From: Bacillus timonensis
GTDB taxonomy: Bacteria; Bacillota; Bacilli; Bacillales; Bacillaceae_L
DNA: 64,000 bases
Reading direction: 5' to 3'
Assembly: GCF_004799755.1 (NCBI RefSeq)
Contig: NZ_SLUB01000003.1
Coordinates: 124,001 to 188,000 of the forward strand
How positions within the stretch are numbered: position 1 is the first letter of the stretch; each line of letters starts with the position of its first letter. This document shows, one piece after another, positions 9,423 to 18,178 of the stretch. The position numbers and the translations under genes are program-made. A model generated the notes under the pieces. That model saw only the letters and a list, made by a program, of their open reading frames with translations. It made no database searches and was not told the DNA's origin.

Positions 9423-9938
9423 TTAGATATTTTTCCTGTATGTAAATTGACCGACTAGTAGTTTGACGACATGGGTAAACATATCATTTCGGTTAACATA
9501 GTGATTTGTGAAGATGCCGATTGCACCTTCAGCCTTTCGAATGTCTTTTTGCTTTGTGAATTCCTCCATAACATCTCCAAGCTCAATGCCATTTTTTAAT
9601 TCCTCTGCAATCTCATCTGGCAGAAGAATTCTTGCCCCCCCAGCAATGATCGGTTCATTGGTCCTGTCAATAATTGCACCCCAATTACATAAAAATAACC
9701 CAAATTCAGACTCAACGACGCCACCCTCAAGACCAATCCCAAGGTCAGCACCTTCCTTTTCTAGAGCAGATGTCGCACGATTTATGGCACCTCGTATGGT
9801 TTCTTCATCTGAAAATGGCTGGGCAGATACCCCTGAAGATACGGATATGGGTAAGAAGTTGGCTTCAATGCCCGCAAATCCATTTTTTATTGCTTCTACT
9901 TTTGCAGGATTTTTCGTACCTATTGCAACTTGTAACAT
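9423..9938 (-). CDS. Inosine/xanthosine triphosphatase (DUF84, YjjX-like)
   Basis: 171 residues. This family hydrolyses non-canonical ITP and XTP so that deaminated purines stay out of nucleic acids; it acts in the cytosol. The N-terminal VAIGTKNPAKVEAIKNGF is the substrate-binding loop shared with Maf/HAM1-type enzymes. ADLGIGLEGGVVE and ILLPDEIAEELKNG are further family motifs. The start at 9938 has GAGGTG at good spacing; the ORF continues upstream but without a site. It follows ytoP after a hairpin. The triphosphatase activity is by family; a housekeeping nucleotidase with other specificity is possible. Confidence 0.8.
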   Translation of the reverse strand: MLQVAIGTKNPAKVEAIKNGFAGIEANFLPISVSSGVSAQPFSDEETIRGAINRATSALEKEGADLGIGLEGGVVESEFGLFLCNWGAIIDRTNEPIIAGGARILLPDEIAEELKNGIELGDVMEEFTKQKDIRKAEGAIGIFTNHYVNRNDMFTHVVKLLVGQFTYRKNI

Positions 9939-9964
9939 CAAAAAACACCTCATTTTCAAAATGA

Positions 9965-9986
9965 ATGCTCGGCAAATGCCGAGCAT
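9965..9986 (-). terminator. Hairpin between ytoP and the DUF84 gene
   Basis: A 9-bp perfect stem (ATGCTCGGC / GCCGAGCAT) with a 4-base loop lies 12 bases after the ytoP stop. No good T-run follows, so it may attenuate rather than end transcription, or act as an mRNA stabiliser. Confidence 0.45.
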
Positions 9987-9998
9987 GTTTACATATTA

Positions 9999-11072
9999 TT
10001 ACCCATTTTGACGAATGGAATCAACTGTTGTACGGTCTGATGACTTTACTAGATTAACTAGTAACTCTTTTGCAGCTGCATAATCATCAACATGGACTAT
10101 AGAAGCATGTGTATGAATATAACGTGAACAAATACCAATAACGGCTGATGGTACACCCTCATTTGCAAGATGAACTTGGCCGGCATCTGTTCCACCTTGA
10201 GAAACAAAGTACTGATACTTAATGTTATTGGATTCAGCTGTATCCAGAACAAATTCCCGCATGCCACGGTGCGTAATCATGGAACGATCAAAAATACGAA
10301 GTAAAGCACCGTGACCAAGTTTACCAAACGCATTTTTATCTCCTGACATATCATTAGCTGGACTAGCATCAAGTGCAAAGAAAATATCAGGTTTGATCAT
10401 AGTTGCAGAAGTTCGCGCTCCTCTTAAACCAACCTCTTCTTGAACAGTTGCTCCTGAGTAAAGAGTATTTGGAAGGTCTACACCTTGTAACTCTTTCAAT
10501 AATTCAATAGAAAGTCCGCAGCCATAACGGTTATCCCATGCTTTTGCTAAGATTTTCTTCTCATTTGCCATTGGTGTAAATGGACAAATCGGTACAACTT
10601 GCTGACCAGGCTTAATTCCAATGCGTATCGCGTCCTCACGATCGTCAGCACCGATATCAATTAGCATATTCTTAATATCCATTGGTTTATTACGTTGACT
10701 TTCTTCTAAAAGATGTGGCGGGATTGATCCAATCACGCCAATAACAGGACCATTATCTGTAATAATCTGGACTCTTTGTGCTAAAAGCACTTGGCTCCAC
10801 CAGCCACCAAGTGTTTGGAAACGAAGCATCCCATTTTCGGTAATGGAAGTGATCATGAATCCAACTTCGTCCATGTGACCTGCAACCATGACTGTTGGAG
10901 CATTAGCATCACTGTGACGTACTCCAAAAATACTACCTAATCCGTCTTGTACAACCTCATCTGAGTATTTTTCTAGCTGAGTGCGCATAAACTTTCTTAC
11001 CTGGTGTTCATTTCCTGAAGCTCCTGGAAGCTCTGTTAACGTTTTAAATAGCTCTAGTGTATCCTGTTTCAC
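9999..11072 (-). CDS. ytoP: M42 family metallo-aminopeptidase YtoP
   Basis: 357 residues, equal to B. subtilis YtoP. M42 enzymes are large cytosolic tetrahedral aminopeptidases with two metals. Visible ligands and catalytic residues: His in [10 protein letters not shown], Asp in AKAWDNRYG, Glu-Glu in [12 protein letters not shown], Asp in FALDASPA and the final His in SRYIHTHAS. The GTG start at 11072 has AAGGAG at eight bases; upstream in-frame codons have no site. Divergent from ytzB. A second M42 protein is encoded at 29039. Confidence 0.92.
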   Translation of the reverse strand: MKQDTLELFKTLTELPGASGNEHQVRKFMRTQLEKYSDEVVQDGLGSIFGVRHSDANAPTVMVAGHMDEVGFMITSITENGMLRFQTLGGWWSQVLLAQRVQIITDNGPVIGVIGSIPPHLLEESQRNKPMDIKNMLIDIGADDREDAIRIGIKPGQQVVPICPFTPMANEKKILAKAWDNRYGCGLSIELLKELQGVDLPNTLYSGATVQEEVGLRGARTSATMIKPDIFFALDASPANDMSGDKNAFGKLGHGALLRIFDRSMITHRGMREFVLDTAESNNIKYQYFVSQGGTDAGQVHLANEGVPSAVIGICSRYIHTHASIVHVDDYAAAKELLVNLVKSSDRTTVDSIRQNG

Positions 11073-11233
11073 TGTTATTCTCCTTCCGGGTAAAAACGTT
11101 TTTATGTTTGTTCTATTTATGTACAATATTTAGTATATCGAAATTGTTTTTTTGTTACCATAGGGAACATAGCGATTTTTATAAAATCTAGGTATACTTA
11201 TGGTAAGAATTAAGTTCGTTGAGGAGGGATAAA

Positions 11234-11542
11234 ATGGGCTGGAACAAATTTCTACTTGGCTTTGGAGTCGGTTTTGCAAGTGCTCTTCTACTAAAAGAAG
11301 CACTAAGTGACTCCTTGATTCCAGGTGACAAAGCATTAAAATTAGCAAAAGAAGCTTTCAAAAAAAATGGTCCCATTGATGGTTCCTGGATTCAAATGAA
11401 TCCAGAAAATTACTCAAAGTCAGGAATTCAGTATCAAGTGTATAAAGGTGGCATTTCCCGTAAACTAAATCAAGAAAGCCACCAATATGAATTCGTTATA
11501 GATGCAAAAACAGGTTCTATTTTAGAGGTGAACCCTTTATAA
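11234..11542 (+). CDS. ytzB: YtzB, small PepSY-domain protein
   Basis: 102 residues. The N-terminus (residues 3-22, WNKFLLGFGVGFASALLLKE) is a short membrane or signal-like segment. The rest is one PepSY-type unit: a helix (KALKLAKEAFKKNG), then beta strands ending YEFVIDAKTGSILEV. PepSY units are thought to inhibit proteases or bind ligands at the envelope. AGGAGGG precedes the ATG by five bases. Length and location match B. subtilis ytzB. It is divergent from ytoP and ends in its own terminator. Confidence 0.85.
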   Translation: MGWNKFLLGFGVGFASALLLKEALSDSLIPGDKALKLAKEAFKKNGPIDGSWIQMNPENYSKSGIQYQVYKGGISRKLNQESHQYEFVIDAKTGSILEVNPL

Positions 11543-11550
11543 AATAGATG

Positions 11551-11580
11551 AGCTTATAAGAAGACCTTATAAGCTTTTTT
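11551..11580 (+). terminator. Terminator after ytzB
   Basis: A 10-bp perfect stem (AGCTTATAAG / CTTATAAGCT), a 5-base loop and a T-run. The opposite strand reads into the ytnP stop, so it may also serve ytnP weakly. Confidence 0.85.
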
Positions 11581-11581
11581 A

Positions 11582-12427
11582 TTATTTTTGATCTCTTTTC
11601 AAAGAATCGATTATTTCTCCAGATTGACTCCATTTGATTGCTCGATAATAAGCATCGTGGTAAAAAACATACCAAGCCTCTTTTTCAAGACCTTTTTCCA
11701 TCCATTTTTGTTTTTGCTCAATGGATTTCATGGGGTAATCATCGTATGCCAAAACCCATAACACATTTTGATGGGCATGGGTTGGCATAATATCAGCCAT
11801 ATGAATCGCCGCTTCCTCTTGGCTTTCAAATAAGATGATAGAATGTCCATCACTATGCCCGCCTGTATGTACCATTGTAATTCCCTCAGCAACTTCAAAC
11901 TGACCTGAGAAAGTCTTCACTTGATGTTCAATCGCTTCCCAATTTTCCTTCCAGTACGTCGCTTTTGAGCGGATATTTGGATTTTTCATTTCTTCCCATT
12001 CCACATCAGAAGCATAAATGATAGCGTTCTCAAAAGTTGGAACTAACTTCTCGTTATCCCATTTCGTAAGACCACATGCATGGTCAAAGTGAAGATGTGT
12101 CATCAGGACAAGATCAATATCACTTGTTGAAAGCCCAAGCTCCGCTAATGATTGATCAATGGAAGATTCTTCAAGAACTCCAAAATTCCGTTTTTGTTTA
12201 TCAGTTAGCTTCCCATTTCCAATCCCAGATTCAATTAACATATTTTTTGTGCCAACTTTGACAAGGATTGGATCTGTTCGAAGCTCAATTTGATTTTTTT
12301 CATTATGTGGATATTTTTTTGACCATAGTGGTTTAGGGACAACACCAAACATAGCCCCACCATCTAAATTGGTTACTCCTCCATTAAGCCACGTAAGTGT
12401 AATCTCACCAATTGTTAGCTGCTCCAT
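11582..12427 (-). CDS. ytnP: Quorum-quenching metallo-lactonase YtnP
   Basis: 281 residues, identical in length to B. subtilis YtnP. It is a metallo-beta-lactamase-fold hydrolase with the zinc motif [10 protein letters not shown] (HxHxDH) near residue 110, His in GGHSDGHS and Asp in [10 protein letters not shown]. YtnP-type lactonases open N-acylhomoserine or similar lactones and can interfere with signalling of competing bacteria. No signal peptide, so cytosolic. A GGTGAGGAAG site precedes the ATG. It stands alone between ytzB (convergent) and trmB. Substrate is inferred from the family. Confidence 0.9.
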   Translation of the reverse strand: MEQLTIGEITLTWLNGGVTNLDGGAMFGVVPKPLWSKKYPHNEKNQIELRTDPILVKVGTKNMLIESGIGNGKLTDKQKRNFGVLEESSIDQSLAELGLSTSDIDLVLMTHLHFDHACGLTKWDNEKLVPTFENAIIYASDVEWEEMKNPNIRSKATYWKENWEAIEHQVKTFSGQFEVAEGITMVHTGGHSDGHSIILFESQEEAAIHMADIMPTHAHQNVLWVLAYDDYPMKSIEQKQKWMEKGLEKEAWYVFYHDAYYRAIKWSQSGEIIDSLKRDQK

Positions 12428-12487
12428 TCTTCCTCACCCCTCTTGTTATGATGCCTTCATTTTATCATTATTAAGAATTTTATAAAA

Positions 12488-12518
12488 TAAAAAACCCATA
12501 AACCGAACGGTTCATGGG
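12488..12518 (-). terminator. Terminator after trmB
   Basis: A 10-bp stem (CCCATgAACC / GGTTtATGGG, one mismatch) with loop GTTC is followed by TTTTTT on the minus strand. Confidence 0.85.
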
Positions 12519-12529
12519 ATACTTTATAG

Positions 12530-13174
12530 TTATTTTTTCTGATATCGAACTTCGGAACGATAAATAGGATGCCCCATTTCCGAAAACTTTTCTTCATACT
12601 CCGTCATGATATTTCCTTCATAATCAGATTTATGCAGGTCAAGACTTACAAATGTCAAAAGGAGACCATATTCTGAAAAACTTCTAAGTGAGTATTCAAA
12701 TAACCCTCGATTATCTGTTTTAAAATGGATTTCTCCATCATCAACTAGAATATCCTCATACATTTTTAAAAAGGTTTTGTAGGTTAGGCGACGTTTTTCA
12801 TGACGCACCTTTGGCCAAGGGTCACTAAAGTTAAGATAAACTCTATCAACTTCACCTTTTTCAAAAAAGTCTCTAAGGTTTACTGCATTCTGGTTTAACA
12901 ATTTGATGTTCGGAATTTCTGCTTCAACTACACGATCTAAAGCAGAGACAATCACACTTTCATATATTTCAATCCCAATATAGTTGATATCCGGATGAGC
13001 TTTTGCCATTTCTGTCACAAATCTGCCTTTACCAGTACCTACTTCTATATGAATCGGATTATCGTTTCCAAAAAGTTGATTCCAGTTTCCTTTATGTTCA
13101 ACTGGATTATCGATTACGTACTGTGGGTATGAAGCTAATTTTTCCTTTGCCCACGGTTTATTGCGTAAACGCAT
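12530..13174 (-). CDS. trmB: tRNA (guanine-N7-)-methyltransferase
   Basis: 214 residues. TrmB methylates N7 of G46 in the variable loop of tRNAs using S-adenosylmethionine. The SAM-binding loop [11 protein letters not shown], the acidic IGIEIYESV and the family motif [18 protein letters not shown], with the catalytic Asp, are all present. The C-terminus holds the conserved [16 protein letters not shown]. The start has GAGGTGG at proper spacing. In B. subtilis (ytmQ) the gene also sits between ytnP and ytzH. Confidence 0.96.
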   Translation of the reverse strand: MRLRNKPWAKEKLASYPQYVIDNPVEHKGNWNQLFGNDNPIHIEVGTGKGRFVTEMAKAHPDINYIGIEIYESVIVSALDRVVEAEIPNIKLLNQNAVNLRDFFEKGEVDRVYLNFSDPWPKVRHEKRRLTYKTFLKMYEDILVDDGEIHFKTDNRGLFEYSLRSFSEYGLLLTFVSLDLHKSDYEGNIMTEYEEKFSEMGHPIYRSEVRYQKK

Positions 13175-13355
13175 ATTGCCACCTCATTTAATTTGTATCG
13201 CACAAAAGAATAACATGTCCAAAGCATTCGTGCAAGCTTACTTTGTCGTTAAAAAACTCAAACCCATCCATTGTGAGTTTGAGTTTACATCGTATAAAAA
13301 AGGTCATTTCATGGAAATGTAGTATATAGACAACATCAAAAAGGAAGTGTTATTA

Positions 13356-13634
13356 ATGCCTCTAGATCATACACATCAAATGGATATTTTAAAGGATATC
13401 CTAGCAAATCACCAAATGGATTGTTGTGGTACCGTTGCTGAATGTGAGCAATTAGGGAGATTAATTCAATCTTTAATTGCTAATCCGAATATTGACCAGA
13501 GCATCAAACAGGTACTAACCGATGTCTATTCTTATAGTCAACAGGGACAATATACCCAACATCTTGATAACCACATCGAATCGCATCAAAACGAAATCAG
13601 CCAGTGGATATCTGATATTGACCAATACTCATAA
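13356..13634 (+). CDS. ytzH: YtzH-like protein
   Basis: 92 residues, the same length as B. subtilis YtzH. It is small, soluble and mainly helical, with a conserved QMDCCGTVAECEQLGRLI segment carrying adjacent cysteines at about residues 23-24 and a third at 30. Function is unknown. The ATG at 13356 is preceded by AAGGAAG; an upstream in-frame GTG overlaps that site. Its last six bases overlap the convergent ytmP end. Confidence 0.88.
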   Translation: MPLDHTHQMDILKDILANHQMDCCGTVAECEQLGRLIQSLIANPNIDQSIKQVLTDVYSYSQQGQYTQHLDNHIESHQNEISQWISDIDQYS

Positions 13635-14423
13635 CAACTTCTCTAAATATTGGAGCCAATGAAGAACTTCTTTTTTCTTATTTTTCAACTGATACCAGCC
13701 TAAAAGATGTAGGGATTGTGCAACCACATACCATTTCATACGTAGAAGTAAATGATCCGTTAATTCCATTCCGTAAAGACTGATCCATTTTGGCCAGTCT
13801 TCTTTTTTTATATACCAATGTAATAGCATACCAATATCAACGGCTGGGTCCGCAATCATTGCTCCATCCCAATCAATTAAATAAAGCTCATCCTCATCTG
13901 ATAATAGCCAATTATTATGATTGACATCTGAATGGCAAACGACGATATGGTCTGTCTTAACATTATCTTGTTCTTTTTCTAAGAACTCGATGGCTTTGTT
14001 CACAATATTCATTTTTCGTAAATCAGGATGTAATTTGCGTACAACATCTTCCAAGACATCTTTTGCTTCTATAGGCTTCTTCCCTATACGTCTTAGCATG
14101 TCTAAAAGTTCATTCGACTGGTGAATTTTTTTGAGCAAACCTGCTACATTTTCACCATACATATCGACTGGTTTTAGTTCTCTCCCACTAAGCCATTGTT
14201 GTGCAGTCACAACATCGCCATTTTCCAGACGTTTCGTCCAGATCAGCTTTGGAACAATTCCTTCTGCTGAAAGAACGGCCAGAAATGGGGAAGAATTTCT
14301 TTTTAGAAATATTTTTTTATCATTCAATTGGGCAAAATACGCGTCTCCCGTTGAACCACCCGCTGGGGAGAATTCCCACTCGTTGCCTAATACGTATGTA
14401 AGCCAGTTTATCTCCAATTTCAA
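13629..14423 (-). CDS. ytmP: YtmP, phosphotransferase-family (APH-like) protein
   Basis: 264 residues from the chosen TTG start. It has a kinase-like fold of the aminoglycoside phosphotransferase/choline kinase family. The catalytic loop is VVCHSDVNHNNWLL (HxDxxxxN) and the metal motif is LIDWDGAMIADP. An N-terminal glycine-rich stretch SPAGGSTGDAYFA binds ATP. The physiological substrate is unknown. AGGAA lies eight bases before the TTG at 14423 and five before a GTG at 14426; both starts are possible, and the longer ORF has no site. Convergent with ytzH, overlapping by six bases. Confidence 0.85.
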   Translation of the reverse strand: MKLEINWLTYVLGNEWEFSPAGGSTGDAYFAQLNDKKIFLKRNSSPFLAVLSAEGIVPKLIWTKRLENGDVVTAQQWLSGRELKPVDMYGENVAGLLKKIHQSNELLDMLRRIGKKPIEAKDVLEDVVRKLHPDLRKMNIVNKAIEFLEKEQDNVKTDHIVVCHSDVNHNNWLLSDEDELYLIDWDGAMIADPAVDIGMLLHWYIKKEDWPKWISLYGMELTDHLLLRMKWYVVAQSLHLLGWYQLKNKKKEVLHWLQYLEKLL

Positions 14424-14593
14424 CACAACATTTCCTAAAAAATCTAAAAAAAAAATGACAGCTATTGACGATCTATATAACAATAGCTATCTTACTAAAT
14501 TTTAGCGTTCAATTACAATTAAAGTCAAGAAAAAGTAGCATTTTGGTTACAAATAATAGGAAAAATAACACTAGTAAATGATACCAATTAGGA

Positions 14594-15529
14594 TCATTTT
14601 ACCATAAAGGGAAGTTTTCTATGTTGGACTTCCACCTGAATGGGAGTTTGTCCAATCAATTCACCATCTGCATGCACGAGTATTTTCTCATCTGATTCTA
14701 TCTTAATGTTTGCACCTTTATGTTGAGCAATTTCTTTAAACTTTGTATGTGCGCCAGAGAACACCGTTACAAAGACAAATAAGAGTTTTATTCTTGAAAG
14801 GTTATGCACCACTGTTATATCAAAGAAACCATCCATTGTATTTGCCTTTGGAGCGATTTTCATCCCCCCTCCATAAAAGGGTTGATTCGAAACCGTTACA
14901 AACCATACATTCTCATACTGATAGTCTTTTCCATCGATGTGTAACGAAACATTTGTAAGGCGATAGGTAAAAAGAAGTCGTATTAGGGCGCCAACATAGG
15001 CTAAAGACCCCATATGTATTTTATTTAAATACTTTTTCATTTTCGATTCATTTGTTAGTTTTGAGACTGCTGCATCAAAGCCTGTTCCTAAGCTACTTAC
15101 AAAATAGGAACTGTTCGATTTACCACGGACCTTACATTTTCCGATGTCAAACCATTTTCCCTTACTTGCCTTATTTCGAAGGATGAAGGACAGTGCGTCT
15201 ATTGGAGACTTCGGAACATTAAATCCTCTTGAAAAATCATTTCCGGAGCCTGCAGGGATATAGCCCACTTTTATCTTTGGGTAATACACCATCCCATTTA
15301 CAACCTCATTAATTGTTCCATCCCCACCAACCGCAACTACGGCCTCTACCTTATCTTCGAACATAGAACCTATTTGTCGTGCTAAATCAGTTGCATGATT
15401 GGGGTATTTTGTAAAAAAAGATCGGTAATCGATTTTTTTCTTTTCTAGTTCTTGCTTAAGCTTATTCCAAACTTTTAATCCCTTTCCATTTCCCGCCTTT
15501 TGATTCACAATAAAAATGAATAGTTTCAT
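14594..15529 (-). CDS. ytlR: Diacylglycerol/lipid kinase family protein YtlR
   Basis: 311 residues. It belongs to the diacylglycerol/sphingosine kinase catalytic family, which phosphorylates lipid hydroxyls with ATP at the inner membrane face. Motifs: VNQKAGNGKG near residue 8, VAVGGDGTINEVVNG near 65, and GYIPAGSGNDFSRG near 93, followed by the C-terminal beta domain. It resembles B. subtilis YtlR, whose exact lipid substrate is not settled, and differs from DgkB. GAGGAT precedes the ATG. It is a single-gene unit. Confidence 0.88.
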   Translation of the reverse strand: MKLFIFIVNQKAGNGKGLKVWNKLKQELEKKKIDYRSFFTKYPNHATDLARQIGSMFEDKVEAVVAVGGDGTINEVVNGMVYYPKIKVGYIPAGSGNDFSRGFNVPKSPIDALSFILRNKASKGKWFDIGKCKVRGKSNSSYFVSSLGTGFDAAVSKLTNESKMKKYLNKIHMGSLAYVGALIRLLFTYRLTNVSLHIDGKDYQYENVWFVTVSNQPFYGGGMKIAPKANTMDGFFDITVVHNLSRIKLLFVFVTVFSGAHTKFKEIAQHKGANIKIESDEKILVHADGELIGQTPIQVEVQHRKLPFMVK

Positions 15530-15625
15530 AGTTTATCCTCTAGCAAATTCGACATTTATGCTTTAATAGTATTCAAATTTTGAAAAGATAACAACAAAAA
15601 TAAAGAAGGGGCATTCTCGTGCACC

Positions 15626-16369
15626 CTAATCCATTCTACGAACACAAACTGTCTGACAGTATTGCAATAAAGCGTTGCCTGCTTTTAATTGCATATGTTT
15701 TAATGGAGAACTCATTTTTCTTAAAGAAGTAAACCACTCATCATAATTTCTTTTTTCCACTAATTCTATGTCATAAGGAACAAGCGGAAAATCAAAGTAT
15801 CCTGTTCGATTCAAGATCACTTTTCGAATCGGTAGTTCAATCCGATATAAAGAATAAATCGTGCGGACAATCCCATCCATACGATCGAGTTCAATCATCG
15901 GTGATAACACTTTTTTATCATGATGACCCCTTTTTTCTGTCCAAAACCGTTCATTTGAACCTAAAAACACACTGTTTTCTTCCCCTTCTAGAATGGTAAT
16001 TAACCAGGTTGTGGTGGGGCTTATGATGATAATTTCCACTTCAACAGGTGCATTTTTCAATTTAAATATAGGTCTATATAGGACCAGGTTGGTGTCTGGA
16101 AACCGTTGAAGAAAGTATTTTAAATTCGGATCGTGATAAAATTCCCTGTCAACATATGATTTTTCTCGAATTGTAGAACTAGCCCATTTCAACTGAAATT
16201 CAAAAATGTGGTCCAGAAATTGTTGCTTACGTTCATCGAGGGCATCAGTACCTTTGTCTTTTGTTTTACCCCATTGTTGCTTTTTTAGGCGGATAAACTG
16301 TCCGGGATACCGAAACATATCAACCTCATATCGTGAAATATAATCTTGCAGTTTGATTAATTGTCCCAA
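15626..16369 (-). CDS. ytlQ: Uncharacterised protein, YtlQ-like
   Basis: 247 residues without signal or membrane segments. The central part (about residues 105-130, VEVEIIIISPTTTWLITILEG) resembles the core strand of nuclease-related NERD domains, a Glu in a beta strand followed by a hydrophobic strand, but no complete catalytic set is clear. Its position next to thpR fits B. subtilis ytlQ. Start is TTG at 16369 with GAGGTG eight bases upstream. Function is unknown; the NERD-like comparison is only suggestive. Confidence 0.6.
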   Translation of the reverse strand: MGQLIKLQDYISRYEVDMFRYPGQFIRLKKQQWGKTKDKGTDALDERKQQFLDHIFEFQLKWASSTIREKSYVDREFYHDPNLKYFLQRFPDTNLVLYRPIFKLKNAPVEVEIIIISPTTTWLITILEGEENSVFLGSNERFWTEKRGHHDKKVLSPMIELDRMDGIVRTIYSLYRIELPIRKVILNRTGYFDFPLVPYDIELVEKRNYDEWFTSLRKMSSPLKHMQLKAGNALLQYCQTVCVRRMD

Positions 16370-16384
16370 CTTTACTACACCTCA

Positions 16385-17071
16385 TTAAATTAAAAAAGAA
16401 ACGAATAGTGGCAATATGATCGACGTATAAACAGCGCTTAAGATCATCGCAATCGAGCTAATTGCTCCTTCGTTTGTTCCCATTTCCAACGCCCTTGAAG
16501 TACCGATTCCGTGTGAAGCAGTTCCAAACCCTAAACCTACTCCAACAAAGTGATCGACCTTAACCCATTTTAATAGGATTGGACCAAACATAGCACCCGA
16601 AATTCCCGCAATCATCACATAAACGGCTGCAAGTGCAGGAATTCCACCTGTTACACTTGCAATATCCATCGCAACCGGGGTCGTAACTGACTTTGGAGAA
16701 ATGGAAAGTATGATTGTAGGATCAATTCTTACTATTTTTGAAAAATAAAGCCCTGTGGCAATTCCAGTAGTAGACCCTACAAAGACACCTATTAGAATGG
16801 GCATAAAAAATTCTTTTAGAGATTCACGATTTTGATACAAAGGATAAGCCAATGCTACCACAGCAGGACCAAGTAGTTCATCAATCCATTTTCCGCCCAA
16901 CATATATGTTTCATATGGTATAGAGAATATGAGCAGGATGATAAGGATGACAAACGTAGTCGTCGCAATAGGTACAAGTAATGGATGAGTTACTCGTTTA
17001 TACAGCCTTGTCATCATTAAGAATATAACAATCGTACAAACTATAGAAGCAAATGTTAAAAAGAAATTCAT
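16385..17071 (-). CDS. LrgB/CidB family membrane protein
   Basis: 228 residues with seven or so hydrophobic segments. The family signature SPKSVTTPVAMDIASVTGGIP sits near the middle and GFGTASHGIGTSRALEMG near the C-terminus, both diagnostic of LrgB/CidB. These proteins work with LrgA/CidA small membrane proteins and have been linked to murein hydrolase control and, in B. subtilis PftAB, pyruvate transport. Its ATG overlaps the stop of the upstream lrgA-type gene by four bases (ATGA), so the two are translationally coupled. Which of the roles applies is not visible from sequence. Confidence 0.9.
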   Translation of the reverse strand: MNFFLTFASIVCTIVIFLMMTRLYKRVTHPLLVPIATTTFVILIILLIFSIPYETYMLGGKWIDELLGPAVVALAYPLYQNRESLKEFFMPILIGVFVGSTTGIATGLYFSKIVRIDPTIILSISPKSVTTPVAMDIASVTGGIPALAAVYVMIAGISGAMFGPILLKWVKVDHFVGVGLGFGTASHGIGTSRALEMGTNEGAISSIAMILSAVYTSIILPLFVSFLI

Positions 17072-17457
17072 GCCCCGTAACCCTCCCCGAGATCCTTGCT
17101 TTGCTTTTTCTTAATCGCGATTTTTTCGCCAACTACACTTGAGATCACCATGACAAGAAAAGTACTCAATAATACAATGGCTACCGTGATAATACCTTTC
17201 CCATTAAAAAAGGATAAGTAATTCATGATCCCTACGGTTGCTGGTACAAAAAGAAGTGCTAAATAGGTGAGCAAAAATTGTGCCCCATCCCCTAACCATT
17301 TTTCTTTGACAACTTTTGTATGCAATAATAAAAACAACAAAATCATCCCAATGATACTTCCTGGTATGGCTGTATGTAAAAGCCCTTGAATCAAGGTTCC
17401 CAGCCAATAAATCAGATATAAAATCGCAATCTGAATACAAACTTTAACAAATCTCAT
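17068..17457 (-). CDS. LrgA/CidA family holin-like membrane protein
   Basis: 129 residues with four transmembrane helices and the family motif AIPGSIIGMILLFLLL, followed by FVPATVGIMNY. The tail is basic (VVGEKIAIKKKQSK). It pairs with the LrgB-type protein encoded directly downstream. AGGGGAAC precedes the ATG at 17457. The pair lies between ytlQ and thpR, a place where I do not recall it in B. subtilis, so it may be a lineage-specific insertion. No LytSR-type sensor genes are adjacent. Confidence 0.88.
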   Translation of the reverse strand: MRFVKVCIQIAILYLIYWLGTLIQGLLHTAIPGSIIGMILLFLLLHTKVVKEKWLGDGAQFLLTYLALLFVPATVGIMNYLSFFNGKGIITVAIVLLSTFLVMVISSVVGEKIAIKKKQSKDLGEGYGA

Positions 17458-17472
17458 CGAAAGTTCCCCTTT

Positions 17473-18042
17473 TTATTTCAAAGAAAAGATAGATAGCGGC
17501 TGATACTTTGGCGATCGGTTCAGATGGGTTTGGTATAAGACAAAATGCTCCGCCTTAAAAATTGATTTATCATCCTTCGGTTGTACAATATCCTGTAGTT
17601 GTGTTGGCAAAAATGGACTTTCCGATTTCCATCTTCTTGCCATTGTAATATGCGGAGTAAATCGTCGCTTATCAAGAGAAAAGCCTAAGTCTGTACACGC
17701 TATATATACATCTTTTTGTAGCGTACGTAATGACTCGCTCTCCTCTACTCCAGCCCATAAGATCCGAGGCGAATCTGTCTTTCCAAAGGTGCCCAATCCG
17801 TTTATTTGAAGCGTAAAACGTTCGTGTTGCTTGGCGATTTCAGGCATTTTCTTTTTAATGTCAGTGAGTTGTTTAAAGGATGCTTGCCCTCCCAAAAAAG
17901 CAAGCGTAATATGTAAATCCTCAGGATGAACCCAAGACTTAAACATTAGCCGTGGTTCCAACATTTCTCGCCATTTGGATAATAACTCTTTTGTCTCGGC
18001 GGGAAGTGCGAGTGCAAGAAAATAATGGGTTTGATGCTCCAT
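17473..18042 (-). CDS. thpR: RNA 2',3'-cyclic phosphodiesterase (ThpR/YtlP)
   Basis: 189 residues. It is a 2H phosphoesterase with the two signature tetrapeptides HITLAF (about residue 43) and HITMAR (about 128). The family opens 2',3'-cyclic phosphates on RNA ends and can show 2'-5' ligase activity in vitro. The start at 18042 has AGAGGGG at suitable distance; the ORF begins seven codons earlier. It lies 15 bases before the lrgA-type gene, so these genes may share a transcript. Confidence 0.9.
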   Translation of the reverse strand: MEHQTHYFLALALPAETKELLSKWREMLEPRLMFKSWVHPEDLHITLAFLGGQASFKQLTDIKKKMPEIAKQHERFTLQINGLGTFGKTDSPRILWAGVEESESLRTLQKDVYIACTDLGFSLDKRRFTPHITMARRWKSESPFLPTQLQDIVQPKDDKSIFKAEHFVLYQTHLNRSPKYQPLSIFSLK

Positions 18043-18140
18043 ATAAAAGCCCCTCTTTAACAATATTTATTGTATCATTTTAGCAAACTTACGCGTAAAG
18101 GGAAACTTAGGGGCAAGTTGCGTTAGAAAAAATACAACAC

Positions 18141-18164
18141 AAAAGCCCGCCATCCATGGCGGGC
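18141..18164 (-). terminator. Terminator after pepV
   Basis: A GC-rich stem GCCCGCC / GGCGGGC with a 6-base loop is followed by TTTTG on the minus strand. It ends the ythP-ythQ-pepV transcript. Confidence 0.8.
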
Positions 18165-18178
18165 CGTAACGTACTCTA

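Noticed and set aside
9508-10011. Long plus-strand ORF opposite the DUF84 gene
   Set aside because: It is the antisense shadow of a well-supported minus-strand gene and has no ribosome binding site or family pattern.
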